From assembly GCA_029548715.1 (NCBI GenBank), contig JAKPMW010000045.1, positions 1 through 6,527 on the forward strand: 6,527 nt of DNA. The letters are read 5' to 3'. The translations under genes and the position numbers were made by a program. The stretch is from Spirochaetota bacterium (lineage in GTDB: Bacteria > Spirochaetota > JAGLSM01 > JAKPMW01). The notes beneath the pieces were generated by a model. The model worked only from the letters and a program-made list of their open reading frames with translations. It had not been told where the DNA came from and did not search any database. Below are positions 5,492 through 6,527 of the stretch, in pieces; within the stretch, counting starts at the first letter, position 1, and the number at the start of each line of letters is the position of its first letter.

Positions 5492-6527
5492 CTACCTGCG
5501 AACAATGACCCGGGTTGTGCGCCGAGAATCGCCGGCCCGGACGTGGATCAGGTAGAGCCCCGGGTTGACAGGCGAGCCGCCCGACGTCCCGTCCCAGAAA
5601 AATTCGTGGGTCCCGGCCGCCAGTCTCCGGTTGACGAGGGTTGCCAGGCGCTCACCGTGGATGGCGAGTACCTGGACGATTGCCTGTTCGTCGCGCTCGA
5701 GCCTGATGACGATCCGCGCCCGGTCGTCCCTGGCGCGGAAGACAGTGTTCCAGACCGAGATTGTCCCGCTTGACAGGGCATCGGCCGTTCGGACGGCAAT
5801 TCCCCGCGCAAGCGCATCTCCCAGACTGGTAAAATCGTTGGCACTGGCGGTCTCGTTGACGTCCAGCGCGACAACCGAAAGCCGCGCCCGTCCCGGCATC
5901 CCGCTTGAGCCCAGATCGGCCGGCCGAAGGGTGGCCTGCGGCCGGGTGTACAGGGTTGGGAGAAGGTATACGACCCCCGAATCTTCATCTGCGATCCGGA
6001 TCCGGTATCCCTTGAGCGGAATCCCGCCGAGAGGCTGCCAGCTGACATCCCATGAGCCGGGGGAGGTGATGACACGGACACCGGAGGGCGCGGGCAGGGC
6101 GTTTGTGTACCAGTCCGGCTTCGCCGGAGGGAGAACCAGTCCTGGTGACCAGAGGCCTGCCGAGTCCCGGCTCCAGAGGTGAATTGTGTAGCTCTCGAGC
6201 GGATTGAGCGCACCGGCTTCAACAACCTGACTGCTCCCGGCCGGCAGTGAGGGTGCATCCAGAACCATTCCGGCAGCCGTATCAAGCGGCCCTGTCGGGG
6301 ATGTACCAGTCGAGAGAATCGCCCTGAAAGAGGCCAGGTCCGGTGTAGCGGGAACAGTCCAGCGCAGGAGCAAGCGGCCATACCCGCGGACTGCCTCCGG
6401 GCTGGATGGATCGGGCGGGGGACGTGTGTCCTGGACCAGGATACCGGCCGGACTCTCTACGGGAGGTGAGGCGAGCACAACTGCCGAAACAATACCGGAG
6501 ACGTGAAAGAGATCGGCCGGGAGCTGG
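5492..6527 (-). CDS. Probable exported protein with FN3-like and FlgD-Ig-like domains, 5'-partial
   Basis: I do not recognise a named gene. The frame is open from the right edge to TAG at 5494-5492, giving 344 residues. The in-frame GTG at 6478 is internal: the 16 codons before it read on without a stop. Residues about 34-131 look like a fibronectin type III domain (RLLLRWTVPATPDLASF, then NPLESYTIHLWSRDSAGLWS). A second, more diverged one is at about 145-231 (APSGVRV, SWDVSWQPL, GYRIRI, LSVVALDVN). The C-terminal part, about 259-344, is a FlgD-Ig-like beta domain: NTVFR, IVIRLERDEQAIVQVLAIHG, then TLVNRRLAAGTHEFFWDGT, PVNPGLYLIHVRAG, ending VIVRR. It resembles C-terminal domains of secreted or surface proteins, including type IX-like cargo, but lacks an NPFNP-type start. 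There is no cysteine in the visible part. The signal peptide would be outside the window. Adhesion, enzyme-anchoring or envelope roles are all possible. Confidence 0.85.
   Translation of the reverse strand, partial: QLPADLFHVSGIVSAVVLASPPVESPAGILVQDTRPPPDPSSPEAVRGYGRLLLRWTVPATPDLASFRAILSTGTSPTGPLDTAAGMVLDAPSLPAGSSQVVEAGALNPLESYTIHLWSRDSAGLWSPGLVLPPAKPDWYTNALPAPSGVRVITSPGSWDVSWQPLGGIPLKGYRIRIADEDSGVVYLLPTLYTRPQATLRPADLGSSGMPGRARLSVVALDVNETASANDFTSLGDALARGIAVRTADALSSGTISVWNTVFRARDDRARIVIRLERDEQAIVQVLAIHGERLATLVNRRLAAGTHEFFWDGTSGGSPVNPGLYLIHVRAGDSRRTTRVIVRR

Noticed and set aside
5306..5773. A 155-codon plus-strand open frame spanning the end of the hexomutase and the convergent gap
   Set aside because: It starts inside the hexomutase in another frame, has no ribosome site, and ends antisense to the minus-strand gene.
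5565..6182. A 205-codon plus-strand open frame opposite the FN3/FlgD-Ig gene
   Set aside because: The minus strand has clear beta-domain patterns and a longer frame. The plus-strand product is rich in R, S and P and looks like a shadow.
6476..6478. GTG at 6478 as the start of the minus-strand gene
   Set aside because: The frame continues without a stop to the window edge, no ribosome site is evident, and there is no signal peptide after it.

Overview
The window is GC-rich and densely coded. It most likely comes from a Gram-negative-type bacterial chromosome. The evidence for its lineage is indirect. It carries a tilS-hpt-ftsH cluster, a phosphohexomutase of the SGIRG / GEGNGG / RESNTEP type, and the C-terminal part of a probable exported protein with fibronectin type III-like and FlgD-Ig-like domains ending in a basic VIVRR tail. 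I lean towards Spirochaetota or a nearby Bacteroidota/FCB-like lineage, but this is a guess: there is no rRNA or tRNA in the window to settle it.

Layout, left to right. (1) Bases 1-1290, plus strand: the 3' part of tilS (tRNA-Ile lysidine synthetase), cut by the left edge so the PP-loop is missing. (2) 1290-1826: hpt, a hypoxanthine-type phosphoribosyltransferase, translationally coupled to tilS by overlap. (3) 1883-3859: ftsH, the membrane AAA+ zinc protease, complete, most likely starting at GTG. (4) 3860-3966: a gap with a strong hairpin terminator, immediately followed by a TACAAT -10-like hexamer. (5) 3967-5373: a complete alpha-D-phosphohexomutase, probably GlmM (phosphoglucosamine mutase). 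(6) 5374-5491: a convergent gap with several inverted repeats and a weak terminator candidate. (7) 5492-6527, minus strand: the C-terminal 344 residues of the FN3/FlgD-Ig protein, still open at the right edge.

The first three genes form one tight co-directional block. They join tRNA decoding fidelity, purine salvage and membrane protein quality control, a combination known from Bacillus subtilis and other bacteria. The hexomutase looks like a separate transcription unit feeding cell-envelope precursor synthesis. The minus-strand gene is an unrelated, convergently transcribed probable surface or envelope protein.

I found no mobile element, CRISPR array, RNA gene, phage gene or obvious new system. 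The content is mostly housekeeping, and the points worth a second look are regulatory and start-site details, the substrate of the hexomutase, and the unidentified minus-strand protein.
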